A stretch of 64,000 nt of DNA from an uncultured Bacteroidales bacterium (GTDB taxonomy: Bacteria; Bacteroidota; Bacteroidia; Bacteroidales; UBA932): assembly GCA_944326355.1 (NCBI GenBank), contig CALVDO010000007.1, positions 5,001 through 69,000 on the forward strand. The letters run 5' to 3'. A program made the translations under genes and the position numbers. The first letter of the stretch is position 1. The number at the start of each line of letters is the position of its first letter. Under the pieces are notes generated by a model. That model had not been told where the DNA came from, ran no database searches, and saw only the letters and a program-made list of their open reading frames with translations. Below, one piece after another: positions 19,086 to 28,420 of the stretch.

Positions 19086-21433
19086 AAGACAAAGTTATGA
19101 ACATCAGGCACACTCTTTCTCTTCTCTCGGCCTCTGCCCTTGTGGCTCTCTGGAGCTGTGGCGGAAATGCGCAGGAGGAGAGCTTCGGACCGGACGGACC
19201 GGCCGACTACGTCACGACCCTCATGGGCACGCTTTCGGAATATGCCCTCTCGGCCGGCAACACCTATCCGGCCACGGCTGTTCCGTGGGGAATGAACTTC
19301 TGGACACCGCAGACAGGTGTCATGGGCGACGGCTGGACCTACAGATATGACGCCCACCTGATCCGGGGCTTCAAGCAGACGCATCAGCCGTCTCCGTGGA
19401 TCAATGACTACGGACAGTTTGCCATAATGCCGGTGAAGGACGCGTCGGCGGCTGACGAAGATGCGAGAGCCAGCTGGTTCTCACACAAGAGCGAGACTGC
19501 GAGACCTTATTATTATCAGGTATATCTTGCAGATCACGACATCAACGCCGAGCTCGCCCCGTCAGACAGGGCGGCTGCGTTCAGATTCACCTTTCCTGAG
19601 AGCGCCACTTCGGGAATCGTCATCGACGCCTACGACAAAGGCTCTTATGTGAAGGTGATTCCTGAGAAGAACATGGTGATAGGCTACACCACGAGAAACA
19701 GCGGGGGAGTGCCGGACAACTTCAGAAACTGGTTTGTGCTCACCTTCGACAAGAAGATCGACGGCTTCACTCTCTATGACGGCAAGTCCGAGAAGAAGGG
19801 AGGTGAGACCGTATGCGACGGGGCGGAGGCATGGGAGCTCGAGGCGGACCATGCGATGGCAGTCGTAACCTTCTCCACCGGCAAAGGCGAGCAGGTCGGG
19901 GTAAGGGCCGCATCCTCATTCATTTCAGAGGCTCAGGCTCTGGTCAACCTCAGGGAAGTAGAGGGCAAGACCTTCGACGCGGTTAAGGACGAGGCGAAAG
20001 CAAGGTGGAACGACATTCTGGGCCGCATAAAAGTCAGCGGGGGAACTCTTGACCAGTATCGCACCTTCTATACCTGTCTCTATCGCAGCGTCCTCTTCCC
20101 GAGGAAGTTCCACGAAGTGACGGAGAGCGGCGAGATCATGCACTACAGCCCGTACAACGGCGAGATCAGGCCGGGCTACATGTACACCGACACAGGCTTC
20201 TGGGATACCTTCAGAGCGCTTTTCCCGCTTCTGAATCTCGTCTATCCTTCAGTGAATGCCGAGATCCAGCAGGCTATGTTCAACATAGCGATGGAGAACG
20301 AGTTTCTGCCGGAATGGTCAAGCCCGGGACACCGGGGCTGCATGGTAGGCAACAACTCCGCCTCGGTAGTGGCAGATGCCTATCTTAAGGGCCTGATCAG
20401 TGAAGAGACGATGGATACTCTCTATCGCGCCATGGTCTACGGCACAGAGAATGTGCATCCTGAAGTAAGCTCATCGGGACGCCTCGGCCACGAGTATTAC
20501 AACACCATCGGCTATGTCCCTTACAATGTGGGGATTAACGAGAATGTGGCGAGAACTCTCGAATACGCATACGACGACTGGTGCATCCTTCAGGCAGCCC
20601 GTAAGATGGGCCGTCCTCAGGAGGAGCTTGACAAATGGGCGCAGAGGGCGTCCAACTGGCGCAATGTCTTCGACCCGGAGTCGGGCCTGATGCGCGGACG
20701 CAATGCCGACGGGACGTTCCAGGAGCCGTTCAGCCCGTACAAATGGGGAGACGCCTTCACTGAGGGCAACTCATGGCACTACACATGGTCTGTGTTCCAC
20801 GACATTCAGGGACTGATAGCCTCGATGGGAGGGCAGGAGAGTTTCTGCACAATGCTCGATTCTCTCTTCGTCGTGCCGCCGGTCTATGACGATTCATATT
20901 ATGGAATAAGGATTCATGAGATCACTGAGATGCAGGTTGCCAATATGGGCAATTATGCTCATGGAAACCAGCCGGCTCAGCATGTGGTCTACCTCTATGA
21001 CTATGCCGGGCAGCCGTGGAAGACGCAGTACTGGGCAAGAGAAGTCATGGACCGCCTGTACAGCGCGACTCCGGACGGCTACTGCGGAGACGAGGACAAC
21101 GGGCAGACTTCCGCATGGTATGTGTTCTCCGCCCTGGGCTTTTATCCTGTCTGTCCGGGTTCTGACGAATACGTCATCGGCTCTCCGCTCTTCAGAAAAG
21201 CCGAGATAAAGCTCGAGAACGGCCGCATTCTTACTATTGATGCTCGCGACAACTCGCCGGAGAACAGATATGTCAGGACCGTGAAGCTGAACGGCGGCGA
21301 ATGGACCCGCAACTATCTCAAATATGATGATCTGACCAAGGGCGCACATCTGACCTTCACGATGACCTCGGAGCCTGTGAAGACCAGGGGTACCGCACCG
21401 GAAGATATGCCTTACTCGTTCAGTGCAGAATAG
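19082..21433 (+). CDS. GH92 alpha-mannosidase lipoprotein (third of three)
   Basis: Exo-alpha-mannosidase of up to 783 residues. The ATG at 19082 overlaps the preceding stop as ATGA; a second ATG at 19097 begins the signal peptide proper (MNIRHTLSLLSASALVALWSC) and may be the real start. The domain opens VTTLMGTLSEYALSAGNTYPA, a different GH92 subgroup from its two neighbours. The acid motif is TEGNSWHYTW and the base motif GDEDNGQTSAWYVF. The subgroup difference suggests a different linkage preference, so the three mannosidases are probably complementary. The residues after the lipid cysteine (GGNAQEES) lack an immediate acidic run, in line with a periplasmic location. Confidence 0.93.
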   Translation: MKDKVMNIRHTLSLLSASALVALWSCGGNAQEESFGPDGPADYVTTLMGTLSEYALSAGNTYPATAVPWGMNFWTPQTGVMGDGWTYRYDAHLIRGFKQTHQPSPWINDYGQFAIMPVKDASAADEDARASWFSHKSETARPYYYQVYLADHDINAELAPSDRAAAFRFTFPESATSGIVIDAYDKGSYVKVIPEKNMVIGYTTRNSGGVPDNFRNWFVLTFDKKIDGFTLYDGKSEKKGGETVCDGAEAWELEADHAMAVVTFSTGKGEQVGVRAASSFISEAQALVNLREVEGKTFDAVKDEAKARWNDILGRIKVSGGTLDQYRTFYTCLYRSVLFPRKFHEVTESGEIMHYSPYNGEIRPGYMYTDTGFWDTFRALFPLLNLVYPSVNAEIQQAMFNIAMENEFLPEWSSPGHRGCMVGNNSASVVADAYLKGLISEETMDTLYRAMVYGTENVHPEVSSSGRLGHEYYNTIGYVPYNVGINENVARTLEYAYDDWCILQAARKMGRPQEELDKWAQRASNWRNVFDPESGLMRGRNADGTFQEPFSPYKWGDAFTEGNSWHYTWSVFHDIQGLIASMGGQESFCTMLDSLFVVPPVYDDSYYGIRIHEITEMQVANMGNYAHGNQPAQHVVYLYDYAGQPWKTQYWAREVMDRLYSATPDGYCGDEDNGQTSAWYVFSALGFYPVCPGSDEYVIGSPLFRKAEIKLENGRILTIDARDNSPENRYVRTVKLNGGEWTRNYLKYDDLTKGAHLTFTMTSEPVKTRGTAPEDMPYSFSAE

Positions 21434-21458
21434 GCTGTACCTGATAATGAGAAAGATG

Positions 21459-21480
21459 AGCCGCCTCTTCAGGGGCGGCT
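21459..21480. terminator. Bidirectional hairpin between convergent genes
   Basis: A perfect 7-bp GC-rich stem (AGCCGCC / GGCGGCT) lies 26 bases after the GH92 stop and 64 bases before the sigma-factor stop on the other strand. Each side is followed by a pyrimidine-rich run (TATTCTTT on plus, CATCTTTCTC on minus). Confidence 0.58.
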
Positions 21481-21534
21481 TATTCTTTGTGCGGCTTATT
21501 CTATGTGCGGCGTTCTTTGCGCGGCTTATGCGGC
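21475..21534. repeat. Short 14-16 bp tandem repeats
   Basis: Units GCGGCTTATTCTTTGT (21475-21490) and GCGGCTTATTCTATGT (21491-21506), then shorter degenerate units starting GCGGC to about 21534. The first unit is the downstream arm of the terminator hairpin, so the array looks like duplication of a terminator tail. Confidence 0.65.
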
Positions 21535-21543
21535 AGAAAATGG

Positions 21544-22113
21544 CTATGACAGCAAAAGGAACAGGAGAATCGCCGGCAGATAGTCTTTCAGGGAAGTCCT
21601 CAGTATCTCGAGCATGTGCTGGATCTCCCTCTTCACTTTTCTCGGAGTGACGCCGTATTTTTCGGCTATCTCATTGTAGGTGAGGTTTTCAAATCGGCTT
21701 GCCACGAAGATGTCGCGGGTGGACTGGGGTACGGAGGCGAGGAGCTTCTTGAAGATGGTCTCTATGTCCGAGCGGAAGATCAGTCCGATCTCGTCTTTGC
21801 CGAGCACGCCGATTTCGGCCATGATGGCCTTATAGGCGTCGTCGTGGATCTGCTGGCGGATGCGCATCCTGTTGGCCTTGTCCCTGAGATGGTTGAGGCA
21901 TCTGTTCTTGACCGACTGCAGAATGTATGCTTCCGGGATGGTGTCCGGCGCTAACTTGTCGCGGTTGTCCCAGAAGTTGGTGAAACTCTCCGCTACTATG
22001 TCTTCTGCCGCCACCTCGTCGCGCACATAGGACCGCGCTATAGAGATGAATTTGTCCCTATAGCGCATGAATAGCAGTCCGAACTCTTTTGCTGTCATTT
22101 CCTTCTCCGTCAT
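21544..22113 (-). CDS. ECF-type sigma-70 factor of the N-glycan locus
   Basis: Alternative RNA polymerase sigma factor of 189 residues. Region 2 is clear (MRYRDKFISIARSYVRDEVAAEDIVAESFTNFWDNR), and region 4 carries the helix-turn-helix NLTYNEIAEKYGVTPRKVKREI. It is divergent from the FecR-like anti-sigma gene at 22264, the usual pairing for glycan-sensing ECF systems of Bacteroides, in which the SusC N-terminal domain signals through the anti-sigma. The C-terminus ends in a hydrophobic tail (DYLPAILLFLLLS), which could touch the membrane. A start at 22098, preceded by GGAGAAGGA, is also plausible. CATATTTG on the minus strand at 22162-22155 resembles a -7 element. Confidence 0.93.
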   Translation of the reverse strand: MTEKEMTAKEFGLLFMRYRDKFISIARSYVRDEVAAEDIVAESFTNFWDNRDKLAPDTIPEAYILQSVKNRCLNHLRDKANRMRIRQQIHDDAYKAIMAEIGVLGKDEIGLIFRSDIETIFKKLLASVPQSTRDIFVASRFENLTYNEIAEKYGVTPRKVKREIQHMLEILRTSLKDYLPAILLFLLLS

Positions 22114-22263
22114 GTCAAGACCTGTTTCGGCGGGCCGAGTTCTGGTTCGGCAGTGCAAATATGGCAATAAATTTCCTTGTAAAGAAATTGAAAAAAATTT
22201 TTCACTTTTGGGGGCCGACTACGGGTGTGAAGTGTTTTTATATTGTTTTTGCATCAGATTGCA

Positions 22264-23253
22264 ATGGAAACCTATCTTCTGATAAAATATCTCAAGTGTT
22301 CGGTCACTCAGGAGGAAGAGAAGAAGGTGAAGGAATGGCTCGCTGACGATCCCGACGGAAGTCATGCGAAACAGTATTCCGACGCCCATTTCCTCTATGA
22401 GGGCATGCTCCTGCACGACGAGGGCGGTTTCGGCTCTGCCCGTGAGGAGAGTGCCCCGGCTGTCGTTTCCGGTGCCGTAAGCAAGGGAGGAAGATTGAAG
22501 AAGATCGTTAACTGGGCGGCTTCTGCCGCCGCTGTGCTTCTGCTCATGGCCTGCACCGGGCTTTGGGTGAAGCATGACACCGAGGAGCAGCTTGCCTCCA
22601 GGATGGAGACTGTGTATGTCCCTGCAGGAAAGAGCATGGAGCTCACCCTTGAGGACGGGACGAGAGTGTGGCTCAACTCCGGTACCCGGATCGAGTATCC
22701 GGCGGTGTTCTCGTCCAAGTCGAGAAACGTGAAGATATATAGCGGAGAGGTCCTTTTCGACGTGGCGCATGACGAGAAGCGTCCGTTCAATGTGGATACC
22801 TACGCCTCGTCAATATCAGTGCTGGGAACAAAGTTCAACATGGCTGTGGACGAGCAGACGGGAGATTTCTCCGTCGCCCTTCTTCGCGGATCGATAAGAG
22901 TGTCGAGCAAGTTCCAGCCGACTGAGGACTATGTCCTGAGGCCCAACCAGATGGTGCGCATGAAGAATGAGCATCTCATCGTGGAGAGGATAGCCGATCC
23001 CGATGCCGTGGGCTGCTGGACCAACGGGCTGATCGACGTGAGCGGAGTCCCGTTCGACCAGCTGATGAGAAAATTCGAGCTCGCGTATGATGTGAGGGTG
23101 GTGATTGACAGGGCGGAACTTCCGCAGTTGAGGTACACGCGAGGGAAACTTAGGATTTCGGACGGTGTTGACCACGCCTTGTCGATGCTCTCCATCGCTT
23201 CCGATTTTGAATATGAGTACGACAGGAGAACAGGAACGGTTCTCATAAAATGA
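22264..23253 (+). CDS. FecR-family anti-sigma factor
   Basis: Inner-membrane regulator of 329 residues. A short cytoplasmic domain (about 1-80) would hold the sigma factor, and one membrane helix follows around residues 82-103 (IVNWAASAAAVLLLMACTGLW). The periplasmic part contains the FecR domain (VPAGKSMELTLEDGTRVWLNSGTRIEYP; FSSKSRNVKIYSGEVLFDVAHD) and a C-terminal DUF4974-type segment (DVSGVPFDQLMRKFELAYDV) expected to meet the STN domain of SusC. The ATG at 22264 fits the usual short, helical start (METYLLIKYL); an ATG at 22243 adds only seven residues. The SusC gene follows after 94 bases with a hairpin between. Confidence 0.94.
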   Translation: METYLLIKYLKCSVTQEEEKKVKEWLADDPDGSHAKQYSDAHFLYEGMLLHDEGGFGSAREESAPAVVSGAVSKGGRLKKIVNWAASAAAVLLLMACTGLWVKHDTEEQLASRMETVYVPAGKSMELTLEDGTRVWLNSGTRIEYPAVFSSKSRNVKIYSGEVLFDVAHDEKRPFNVDTYASSISVLGTKFNMAVDEQTGDFSVALLRGSIRVSSKFQPTEDYVLRPNQMVRMKNEHLIVERIADPDAVGCWTNGLIDVSGVPFDQLMRKFELAYDVRVVIDRAELPQLRYTRGKLRISDGVDHALSMLSIASDFEYEYDRRTGTVLIK

Positions 23254-23257
23254 GACG

Positions 23258-23277
23258 GTCCGGACGCCGCTCCGGAC
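23258..23277 (+). other. Hairpin between fecR-like and susC-like genes
   Basis: A perfect 7-bp inverted repeat (GTCCGGA / TCCGGAC, loop CGCCGC) starts five bases after the anti-sigma stop. It has no strong T-run after it. It could reduce read-through or shape processing between the regulator and the highly expressed SusC message. Confidence 0.4.
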
Positions 23278-23347
23278 GATTTGTCGTTCAGGGACGGGAT
23301 GTCGTACTTAAAGTGCTGACTGCAAGATAAATAAACTATCACTAATA

Positions 23348-26300
23348 ATGCCAGACAATATGAATAGAAGTCTATTTGACAGATTGCTCAGACTGTTTGT
23401 CGCCGTCTTCGCCCTGGCTATGCCGACTATTGCGTCGGCCCAGGATACGGCTGGCGGCATCACTCTCGACATGACAGACGTCAGCCTCGAGACGGTGATG
23501 GACGCCATTGAAGATCAGTCCAAATATCTTTTCCTGAATGACCAGGTCGACATGACCAGGACAGTCAGCATAAAGATATCGGATGCAGATGTCGAGAGCG
23601 TGCTCAGGCAGCTTTTCGACGGTAAGGGCATCAGTTGGCGCATTTCAGGCACCAACATCTACATCTCACAGGAAGCGGCTCCAGCCGCAGTTGCGGCGCC
23701 AGGGCCAGAAGATGACACTATCTCCGGTACCATCATTGACGGCACCGGCTATCCGGTGATCGGAGCAGGTGTAATCATCAAGGGCACCACTGTCGGAGCG
23801 AGCACGGATCTTGACGGAAAATTCTCCTTCAAGCTTCCGGAAGGCATGGAGGGAGCGACACTCGAGATCTCCTGCCTCGGCTACACGACCGTTGAGCTTC
23901 CGATCGGAACAAGGCGCCTTTTCGACGTCACCCTTACGGACGACTCCATCATGATGGAGGCCACTGTCGTTACCGCCCTCGGTATCAGGCGATCAGAGAA
24001 AGCCCTTTCCTACAATGTACAGGAAGTGAAGTCTGACGAGCTCCTTGCAAACAAGGACGCCAACTTCGTCAACTCCCTCAACGGTAAGGTTGCCGGCCTC
24101 GTGATCAACGCCTCATCTTCAGGAGTCGGCGGTGCATCCAAGGTAGTGATGCGTGGTCAGAAGTCCATCTCCAAGTCTTCCAACGCCCTCTACGTCATCG
24201 ACGGTGTGCCTATGTTCACGACCGCAGCCGAGGGAGGTACGGAGTTTGACTCAAGAGGTTCCATGGACCCTGTCGCCGATATCAACCCGGAGGACATCGA
24301 GTCCATGACGGTCCTCACCGGTGCAGCCGCTGCCGCCCTCTATGGATCTGCAGCCGCCAACGGTGCAATCGTCATCACCACTAAGAAGGGTACGGCAGGA
24401 CAGACTTCGGTGACTGTGACGAGCAACACCGAGATCTTCAATCCGTTCGTGCTTCCGCGTTTCCAGAACAGATACGGCACGGGCGACTACGCTTCTCTCC
24501 AGGACTATGCGACCCGCAGCTGGGGTCAGCGTCTGAACGACTACAACAACCCGAACTACAATCCTCGCAAGGATTATTTCCAGACCGGTGTGACCGGAAC
24601 CGAGACCGTTGCCATCTCTACAGGTAACGACAAGAACCAGACATATCTCTCGGCGTCTGCGGTCAACTCGAGAGGAGTCGTTCCGAACAACAGGTACGAC
24701 CGCTACAACTTCACGTTCCGCAACACCACCAAGTTCCTGAACGACAAGATGACTCTCGACGTGTCTGCGAACTATATCATCCAGCGCGACCTCAACACCA
24801 CCAACCAGGGTGTCTACAACAACCCTATCGTCGGTGCATACATCTTCCCTCGCGGAGACAGCTGGGACGCAGTAGAGATGTACGAGCGCTGGGATCCGAC
24901 CCGCAAGATCTACACTCAGTACTGGCCTGTGGGTGACGCCGGAATGGCAATGCAGAACCCTTACTGGGTCAACTACCGCAACCTCCGCGAGAGCAAGAAG
25001 AACAGGTATATGCTCTCGGCTGCACTCTCATACGACATCCTCGACTGGCTCTCCATTTCAGGCCGTGTGCGCGTCGACAACTCCGTGACAAAGTACACCG
25101 AGAAGTTCTACGCCACCACCTTCACCGAGCTTACCGAGGGATCCAGCAACGGTCTCTTCGGCATCGAGCAGTATGAGGACAAGCAGTTCTATGCTGACGC
25201 CCTCCTCGACATCAACAAGACCTGGGACGACTGGAGCCTCCATGCAAACATCGGTGCATCCATTACCGACATGCGCAACGACCTCTTCTCGAACCGCGGT
25301 CCTATCGCTTCGGACAACCTTCCTAACGTATTCAACGTGTACACAATCGATGCTGCAAGCATGGTCAAGAAGCAGACCGGATGGCGTGAGCAGACTCAGT
25401 CGGTGTACGCATCGGCGGAAATAGGATTCAAGAGCGCATACTACCTCACGCTGACCGGCCGTAACGACTGGCCTTCACAGCTTGCAGGTCCGCGTTCTGT
25501 GTCGAGCTCATTCTTCTACCCTTCAGTGGGTGCTTCAGTAGTGCTTTCGGAGGTCATTCCGAACATGCCGAGACAGCTTGAGTATGTGAAGATCAGAGGA
25601 TCTTACGCATCAGTAGGTTCTCCGTTCGAGCGCTGGCTCGCCAACCCTGTTCACGAGTGGCCGGACAAGGGCAACTCATGGGCAACCGAGACGGTCTATC
25701 CTATGGACCAGCTCAAGCCGGAGCGTACAAACTCCTGGGAGGTCGGCCTCACGATGAGGTTCCTCAACTGGTTCAGCCTCGACGCTACATACTATAACAC
25801 GCATACGAGGAACCAGACTTTCGCTCCGAACATCTCTACAGGATCCGGCTACTCCGTGATCTACATCCAGTCCGGAGACGTGATGAACCAGGGATTCGAG
25901 CTCGCTCTCGGATTCGACAAGGCCTGGGGAATCTTCAACTGGAACAGCAACTACACCTTCTCGACCAACAGCAACAAGATCGTGTCGCTTGCTGACAACG
26001 CCATCAACCCTGTGACCGGTGAGGCTCTCAACATCACGAGCCTTGACATGGGCGGTCTCGGAAACGCACTCTTCATCCTGAAGGAAGGCGGCACACTCGG
26101 AGACCTCTACTCCCGTCAGGACTTCATCAGAGACTCCAACGGAGCCATCTATGTGGATGAGAACGGCGGCATCACTCCGCAGTCAATCAACAGTGTGGAT
26201 GACTACGTCAAGCTCGGCAGCGTTCTTCCGAAGGCCAATATGGCATGGCGCAACGACTTCAGGGTCGGCAACTTCAACTTCGGCTTCATGATCACTGCGC

Positions 26301-26719
26301 GTCTGGGCGGAATCGTCTACTCACGCACGCAGGCCGTCCTCGACTACTACGGCGTGTCCGAGGCTTCTGCAGATGCACGTGACAACGGCCTGCTCATCAA
26401 CGGCTCCGACTTTGTCGATCCGAACGCATGGTACACGGCAGTGGCAGGAGGAAACACTCTTCCTCAGTACTACACCTACTCAGCTACCAATGTGAGACTC
26501 CAGGAGGCTTCCATAGGCTACACTTTCCCGCGCAAGATGATGAACGACGTATGTGAGCTCACTCTCCAGCTCGTGGGACGCAACCTCTGGATGATCTACA
26601 ACAAGGCTCCGTTCGATCCTGAGTCAATCGCCACAACAGGCAATTACTATCAGGGTATCGACTACTTCATGATGCCGAGCACAAGAAACTTCGGCTTCAA
26701 CATCAGGCTCAAATTCTAA
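23348..26719 (+). CDS. SusC/RagA-like TonB-dependent outer-membrane transporter with STN domain
   Basis: Outer-membrane importer of 1123 residues. A signal peptide ends at about residue 33 (TIASAQ). An STN signalling domain follows (about 38-105, LDMTDVSLETVMDAIEDQS and VSIKISDADVESVLRQLFDGKGISW), then a carboxypeptidase-regulatory-like beta domain (about 118-205), then the plug with RGQKSISKSSNALYVIDGVP and GAAAAALYGSAAANGAIVITTKKG. The rest is the beta barrel, ending in a typical aromatic C-terminus (FNIRLKF). The STN domain links it to the FecR/ECF pair immediately upstream: glycan transport would switch on the locus. It probably takes in oligomannose released by the GH18 enzyme at 30843. 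Confidence 0.96.
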   Translation: MPDNMNRSLFDRLLRLFVAVFALAMPTIASAQDTAGGITLDMTDVSLETVMDAIEDQSKYLFLNDQVDMTRTVSIKISDADVESVLRQLFDGKGISWRISGTNIYISQEAAPAAVAAPGPEDDTISGTIIDGTGYPVIGAGVIIKGTTVGASTDLDGKFSFKLPEGMEGATLEISCLGYTTVELPIGTRRLFDVTLTDDSIMMEATVVTALGIRRSEKALSYNVQEVKSDELLANKDANFVNSLNGKVAGLVINASSSGVGGASKVVMRGQKSISKSSNALYVIDGVPMFTTAAEGGTEFDSRGSMDPVADINPEDIESMTVLTGAAAAALYGSAAANGAIVITTKKGTAGQTSVTVTSNTEIFNPFVLPRFQNRYGTGDYASLQDYATRSWGQRLNDYNNPNYNPRKDYFQTGVTGTETVAISTGNDKNQTYLSASAVNSRGVVPNNRYDRYNFTFRNTTKFLNDKMTLDVSANYIIQRDLNTTNQGVYNNPIVGAYIFPRGDSWDAVEMYERWDPTRKIYTQYWPVGDAGMAMQNPYWVNYRNLRESKKNRYMLSAALSYDILDWLSISGRVRVDNSVTKYTEKFYATTFTELTEGSSNGLFGIEQYEDKQFYADALLDINKTWDDWSLHANIGASITDMRNDLFSNRGPIASDNLPNVFNVYTIDAASMVKKQTGWREQTQSVYASAEIGFKSAYYLTLTGRNDWPSQLAGPRSVSSSFFYPSVGASVVLSEVIPNMPRQLEYVKIRGSYASVGSPFERWLANPVHEWPDKGNSWATETVYPMDQLKPERTNSWEVGLTMRFLNWFSLDATYYNTHTRNQTFAPNISTGSGYSVIYIQSGDVMNQGFELALGFDKAWGIFNWNSNYTFSTNSNKIVSLADNAINPVTGEALNITSLDMGGLGNALFILKEGGTLGDLYSRQDFIRDSNGAIYVDENGGITPQSINSVDDYVKLGSVLPKANMAWRNDFRVGNFNFGFMITARLGGIVYSRTQAVLDYYGVSEASADARDNGLLINGSDFVDPNAWYTAVAGGNTLPQYYTYSATNVRLQEASIGYTFPRKMMNDVCELTLQLVGRNLWMIYNKAPFDPESIATTGNYYQGIDYFMMPSTRNFGFNIRLKF

Positions 26720-26733
26720 AGAATAGAAACGAA

Positions 26734-28386
26734 ATGAGAATGAACATTATATATAAAGGTCTGGCAGCTCTGTCAATCGCTGCTGCCGTCTCCTCCTGTA
26801 CAGCCAACTACATTGAAATCAATCAGAACCCTTATGGCGTGACTGATGAGGAGATGCAGAGGGACGGTTATGCGGTGAGAGCCGCCCTGACGGGAATGAT
26901 GAACGGCGTCATTTCGCCTGACGTCAACACCGCACAGTTCACTGAGGTGCTGCTCGGCTGCGCCCTCAGCGGCTATCTCGCCCCTGCGAAGGACGGTTGG
27001 AACAATGTCACCATCGCCAACTACAACGCGACTGACGACTGGACAAACGTATTCATGGCCAGCGACAGGATCATTCCTGTGATCTACGCCAACTACAGGA
27101 CTCTCCAGAACGTGACGGATGACCCTAACATCCTCGCCGTCGGAGAAATCGTGAAGGTTGCGGCAATGCACCGCGTGACCGACACCTACGGTCCTATCCC
27201 TTATTCGCAGATCGGCCAGAACGGTGAGATCAATGTGCCTTACGACTCTCAGGAGGATGTGTACAAGCGCATGTTCGAGGAACTCAATGCCGCCATCGCC
27301 GCTCTCAAGGAGAACATCGCGATGGGAAGCTTCTCCGCTACGGCAGACGTGATCTATTCCGGCGACATCACCAAGTGGATCAAGTTCGCCAACTCTCTGA
27401 AGCTGCGTCTCGCGATGCGCATCTGCTACGCTGACGCCGAGCTTTCGAAGCAGATGGCTGACGAGGCCATCAACGATGAGGTGGGTCTCATGACTTCAAA
27501 CAGCGACAACGCCGCCTTCTCATACTGGGGAGTTGACGGCAATACCCTCCGGATGTCAATCCGCTACAACCTCGCCACACATTCAGACCACAGCGCCTGT
27601 ACGACTGAATCCGGCGACTCTCATGCGGCTGCCGACATCATCTGCTACATGAACGGCTACAACGACCCTCGCCGTCCTATGTACTTCACTCCTACCGAGT
27701 TCACCAACGCCACTGACACTTATGTCGGTCTGCGTCACGGAATCCAGGTGCCGAGCCATGTGAATGCGGGACACCAGTACTCCGGAGTGTACTTCGAGAG
27801 CGAGACGGCTCCGGCCTACTGGATGAATGCCGCAGAGGTGCAGTTCCTCCTTGCCGAGGCGGCTGCATTCAAGGAGAAGGGCGGTATCGCATACAATGTT
27901 CCGGGTACGGCCCAGAGCTACTATGAGCAGGGCGTACGTCTCTCATTCGAGCAGTATGGAGTTCAGGGCGTGGAGGAATATCTCCAGAGCACTTCGCTCC
28001 CTACCACTTACACTGACCCTCTCGGTACATACAGCTACTCTACTCAGATAAGCACGATTACTCCGAAGTGGAACGATGCCGCTGAATTTGCGGAGATGCA
28101 GGAGCGCATCATCACCCAGAAGTGGATCGCCAACTGGCTGATCGGATGCGAGGCATGGGCCGACTGGCGTCGTACCGGCTATCCGAGACTGATTCCGGCT
28201 GACTACTTCACTTCGGCACACGGAGTGACCGATGCAGTGACCGGAGCACGCAGAATGCCTTATCCTGCAACAGAGGCGACTTCGAACTCTGCCAACTATG
28301 AGGCCGGTGTGGCTCTTCTGGGCGGCAGCGACGACATGGCCACAAGGCTCTGGTTCGACTGCAACCCTAACCATCCGAACTATTGA
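26734..28386 (+). CDS. SusD/RagB-family glycan-binding lipoprotein
   Basis: Surface lipoprotein of 550 residues that forms the lid over the SusC barrel and binds the incoming glycan. The signal peptide ends with a lipobox at C22 (AAVSSC). TPR-like helices typical of SusD-like proteins are visible, with landmarks such as KVAAMHRVTDTYGPIPYSQ (about residues 140-158), WIKFANSLKLRLAMRI and WMNAAEVQFLLAEAA. The sequence fits the SusD-like_2 branch. It begins 15 bases after SusC, the normal pairing, and is followed by the surface-protein genes of the same locus. Confidence 0.95.
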   Translation: MRMNIIYKGLAALSIAAAVSSCTANYIEINQNPYGVTDEEMQRDGYAVRAALTGMMNGVISPDVNTAQFTEVLLGCALSGYLAPAKDGWNNVTIANYNATDDWTNVFMASDRIIPVIYANYRTLQNVTDDPNILAVGEIVKVAAMHRVTDTYGPIPYSQIGQNGEINVPYDSQEDVYKRMFEELNAAIAALKENIAMGSFSATADVIYSGDITKWIKFANSLKLRLAMRICYADAELSKQMADEAINDEVGLMTSNSDNAAFSYWGVDGNTLRMSIRYNLATHSDHSACTTESGDSHAAADIICYMNGYNDPRRPMYFTPTEFTNATDTYVGLRHGIQVPSHVNAGHQYSGVYFESETAPAYWMNAAEVQFLLAEAAAFKEKGGIAYNVPGTAQSYYEQGVRLSFEQYGVQGVEEYLQSTSLPTTYTDPLGTYSYSTQISTITPKWNDAAEFAEMQERIITQKWIANWLIGCEAWADWRRTGYPRLIPADYFTSAHGVTDAVTGARRMPYPATEATSNSANYEAGVALLGGSDDMATRLWFDCNPNHPNY

Positions 28387-28420
28387 TCCGGACAATAAAG
28401 AATAACCGCAAAGAAGAAAT

